DNA from: Apilactobacillus timberlakei
GTDB taxonomy: Bacteria > Bacillota > Bacilli > Lactobacillales > Lactobacillaceae
Assembly: GCF_002993965.1 (NCBI RefSeq)
Contig: NZ_POST01000001.1
Location: 73,953 to 137,952, forward strand
Direction of reading: 5' to 3'
DNA length: 64,000 nucleotides
This document shows positions 63,166 through 64,000 of the stretch, in pieces. Below the pieces are notes generated by a model, which was given only the letters and a program-made list of their open reading frames with translations, ran no database searches and had not been told where the DNA came from. Positions within the stretch are counted from its first letter, which is position 1, and every line of letters begins with the position of its first letter. A program made the position numbers and the translations under genes.

Positions 63166-63696
63166 ATGAATAATGACGAAAATAATCGCATTAAGAAATA
63201 TGACTTTAACGAAGAAGAATATGGAAATAAAAAATCAACTTCTTCAAATGTCAGTATTTGGCCAATTATTATTTTTATCGTTGTAATCGCTGCCTTAATT
63301 ATCGGTGGAGTAAAAGCAATAACCCATTTTACTTCCAGCAATAATAATCCAAAAACAGAAATAACATCTAACAAAAGGAAGACTCATAACACTACTAACC
63401 AAGAAAAAAATAATAAAGGTTACAAAAAAGGAAGTAGTAAGCAAAGTTCTGTTCCCGAGGCAAAAAATAATAAAGTTAATGACAGTAACGAAAATAATGC
63501 CGATAAACAAAATGACAATAACCAAAATAATGATAGTAATGAAGATATGTTTACACAACCACATACCTTTAGTTCAGTAACAGATGCACAAAATTATGCT
63601 AAAGCTACACAAAGTAAGTGGTTAAACGATGGATATAAGACTTACACTGTCAGTTCTGATAGTCAAGGCTACTATACTTTAAAGTTCGTTAAATAA
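63166..63696 (+). CDS. Membrane-anchored hypothetical protein, 176 aa
   Basis: Not recognised. An acidic cytoplasmic N-terminus, one membrane segment (about 33-53, IWPIIIFIVVIAALIIGGV), a long low-complexity linker of Asn, Lys, Ser and Gln (about 60-135), and a C-terminal module FSSVTDAQNYAKATQSKWLN with YYTLKFV at the end. Similar single-pass proteins are common in lactobacilli. Start at ATG 63166 or the in-frame GTG at 63151; GGAG spacing is not ideal for either. Confidence 0.7.
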   Translation: MNNDENNRIKKYDFNEEEYGNKKSTSSNVSIWPIIIFIVVIAALIIGGVKAITHFTSSNNNPKTEITSNKRKTHNTTNQEKNNKGYKKGSSKQSSVPEAKNNKVNDSNENNADKQNDNNQNNDSNEDMFTQPHTFSSVTDAQNYAKATQSKWLNDGYKTYTVSSDSQGYYTLKFVK

Positions 63697-63704
63697 TTGA
63701 AACA

Positions 63705-63754
63705 AAAAATAACCTTAAGTATTAGATTAATTTCTAATACTTAAGGTTATTTTT
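63705..63754. terminator. Bidirectional terminator
   Basis: A perfect 22-bp stem (63705-63726 / 63733-63754) with a 6-base loop between the converging anchored-protein and MFS genes. Confidence 0.9.
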
Positions 63755-63759
63755 ATTTA

Positions 63760-64000
63760 TTATTTTGCTCTTCTTACGACTTTATTTAAAATAATTGCGG
63801 CTAATAACAATAATATAATTAATAAAATAAAACCATGTTCTGATCCAATCGCAGTTCCCAATTGTTTACTGTAGTTAGGATTCATTTGGCTAATCGCAAC
63901 CACTGCAGAAATAATTGAAGTACTAATAGCACCAGATATTTGTTGGATTGTATTAAATATAGCATTACCATCTGAACTATCATTAGCATTTAACATGCTT
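63760..64000 (-). CDS. MFS transporter, DHA2 family, 3' end (runs off right edge)
   Basis: About 80 C-terminal residues of a 14-segment drug/proton antiporter: SDGNAIFNTIQQISGAISTS is the conserved loop-helix of the DHA2 family (as in EmrB/QacA), followed by the last hydrophobic helix (GFILLIILLLLAAIILN) and a short basic end. The frame stays open to the window edge. Substrate unknown. Confidence 0.85.
   Translation of the reverse strand, partial: SMLNANDSSDGNAIFNTIQQISGAISTSIISAVVAISQMNPNYSKQLGTAIGSEHGFILLIILLLLAAIILNKVVRRAK

Noticed and set aside
1-64000. CRISPR arrays, insertion sequences, prophage genes, rRNA genes
   Set aside because: No regularly spaced direct repeats, transposase, integrase or phage structural genes, and no rRNA sequence were found.

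Overview
This is a low-GC Firmicute chromosome segment, almost certainly from the Lactobacillaceae. The pointers are the ctsR-clpC pair without mcsA/mcsB next to rpoB, a T-box before serS, a lysine riboswitch before a LysP-type permease, the peptide-use genes (oppABCDF with two oppA copies, pepX, pepI), frequent TTG/GTG starts, and strong AGGAGG ribosome binding sites. The very high A+T of gaps and wobble positions fits a small-genome heterofermentative clade such as Apilactobacillus or Fructilactobacillus, but the genus is a guess.

Layout. 1-8.4 kb (mostly minus strand): 5' two thirds of rpoB with a structured leader, clpC, ctsR with a CtsR operator, an eight-gene tRNA cluster (Val-Lys-Leu-Thr-Gly-Leu-Arg-Pro), and serS with its T-box. 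8.4-24 kb: metabolism and transport, including a deoxynucleoside kinase, lysine permease under a lysine riboswitch, acetyltransferases, PAP2 phosphatase, TauE/SafE exporter, split ThrE-type exporter, MntR-like regulator, CDF efflux pump, RluD-type pseudouridine synthase, alpha-carbonic anhydrase and a UvrA paralogue. 24-32.5 kb: an accessory block of secreted, small membrane and unknown proteins, a fumarate-reductase-like flavoprotein, a DUF2971 protein, a headless DNA/RNA nuclease remnant, and a large AAA ATPase with a DUF4435/TOPRIM-like C-terminus that looks like a single-gene defence candidate. 32.6-38.5 kb: guaA, coaA, helD and a phosphoglycerate-mutase-family gene. 38.5-46.2 kb: the opp oligopeptide transporter with tandem oppA genes sharing an upstream 23-bp palindrome. 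46.4-59.1 kb: hflX, a divergent YeiH exporter/LysR pair, a guanylate-kinase-like gene with a Nudix gene, pepX-pepI, an ABC-F protein and an APC permease with a structured leader. 59.1-64 kb: a tryptophan-rich leader peptide and attenuator controlling a trpXYZ-type ABC transporter, a decayed hydroxyacid dehydrogenase gene, an anchored protein and the 3' end of an MFS transporter.

How the genes fit together. The window describes an amino-acid auxotroph that takes in peptides (Opp), cleaves proline-containing ones (PepX, PepI), and imports single amino acids under RNA control: lysine by riboswitch, serine charging by T-box, and very probably tryptophan by leader-peptide attenuation. The most notable items are the Trp leader attenuator (59143-59442), the ATPase-DUF4435 gene inserted beside the nuclease remnant (29877-32464), the rpoB leader with its internal terminator, and the shared oppA palindrome. 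No CRISPR array, insertion sequence, rRNA gene or prophage was seen.
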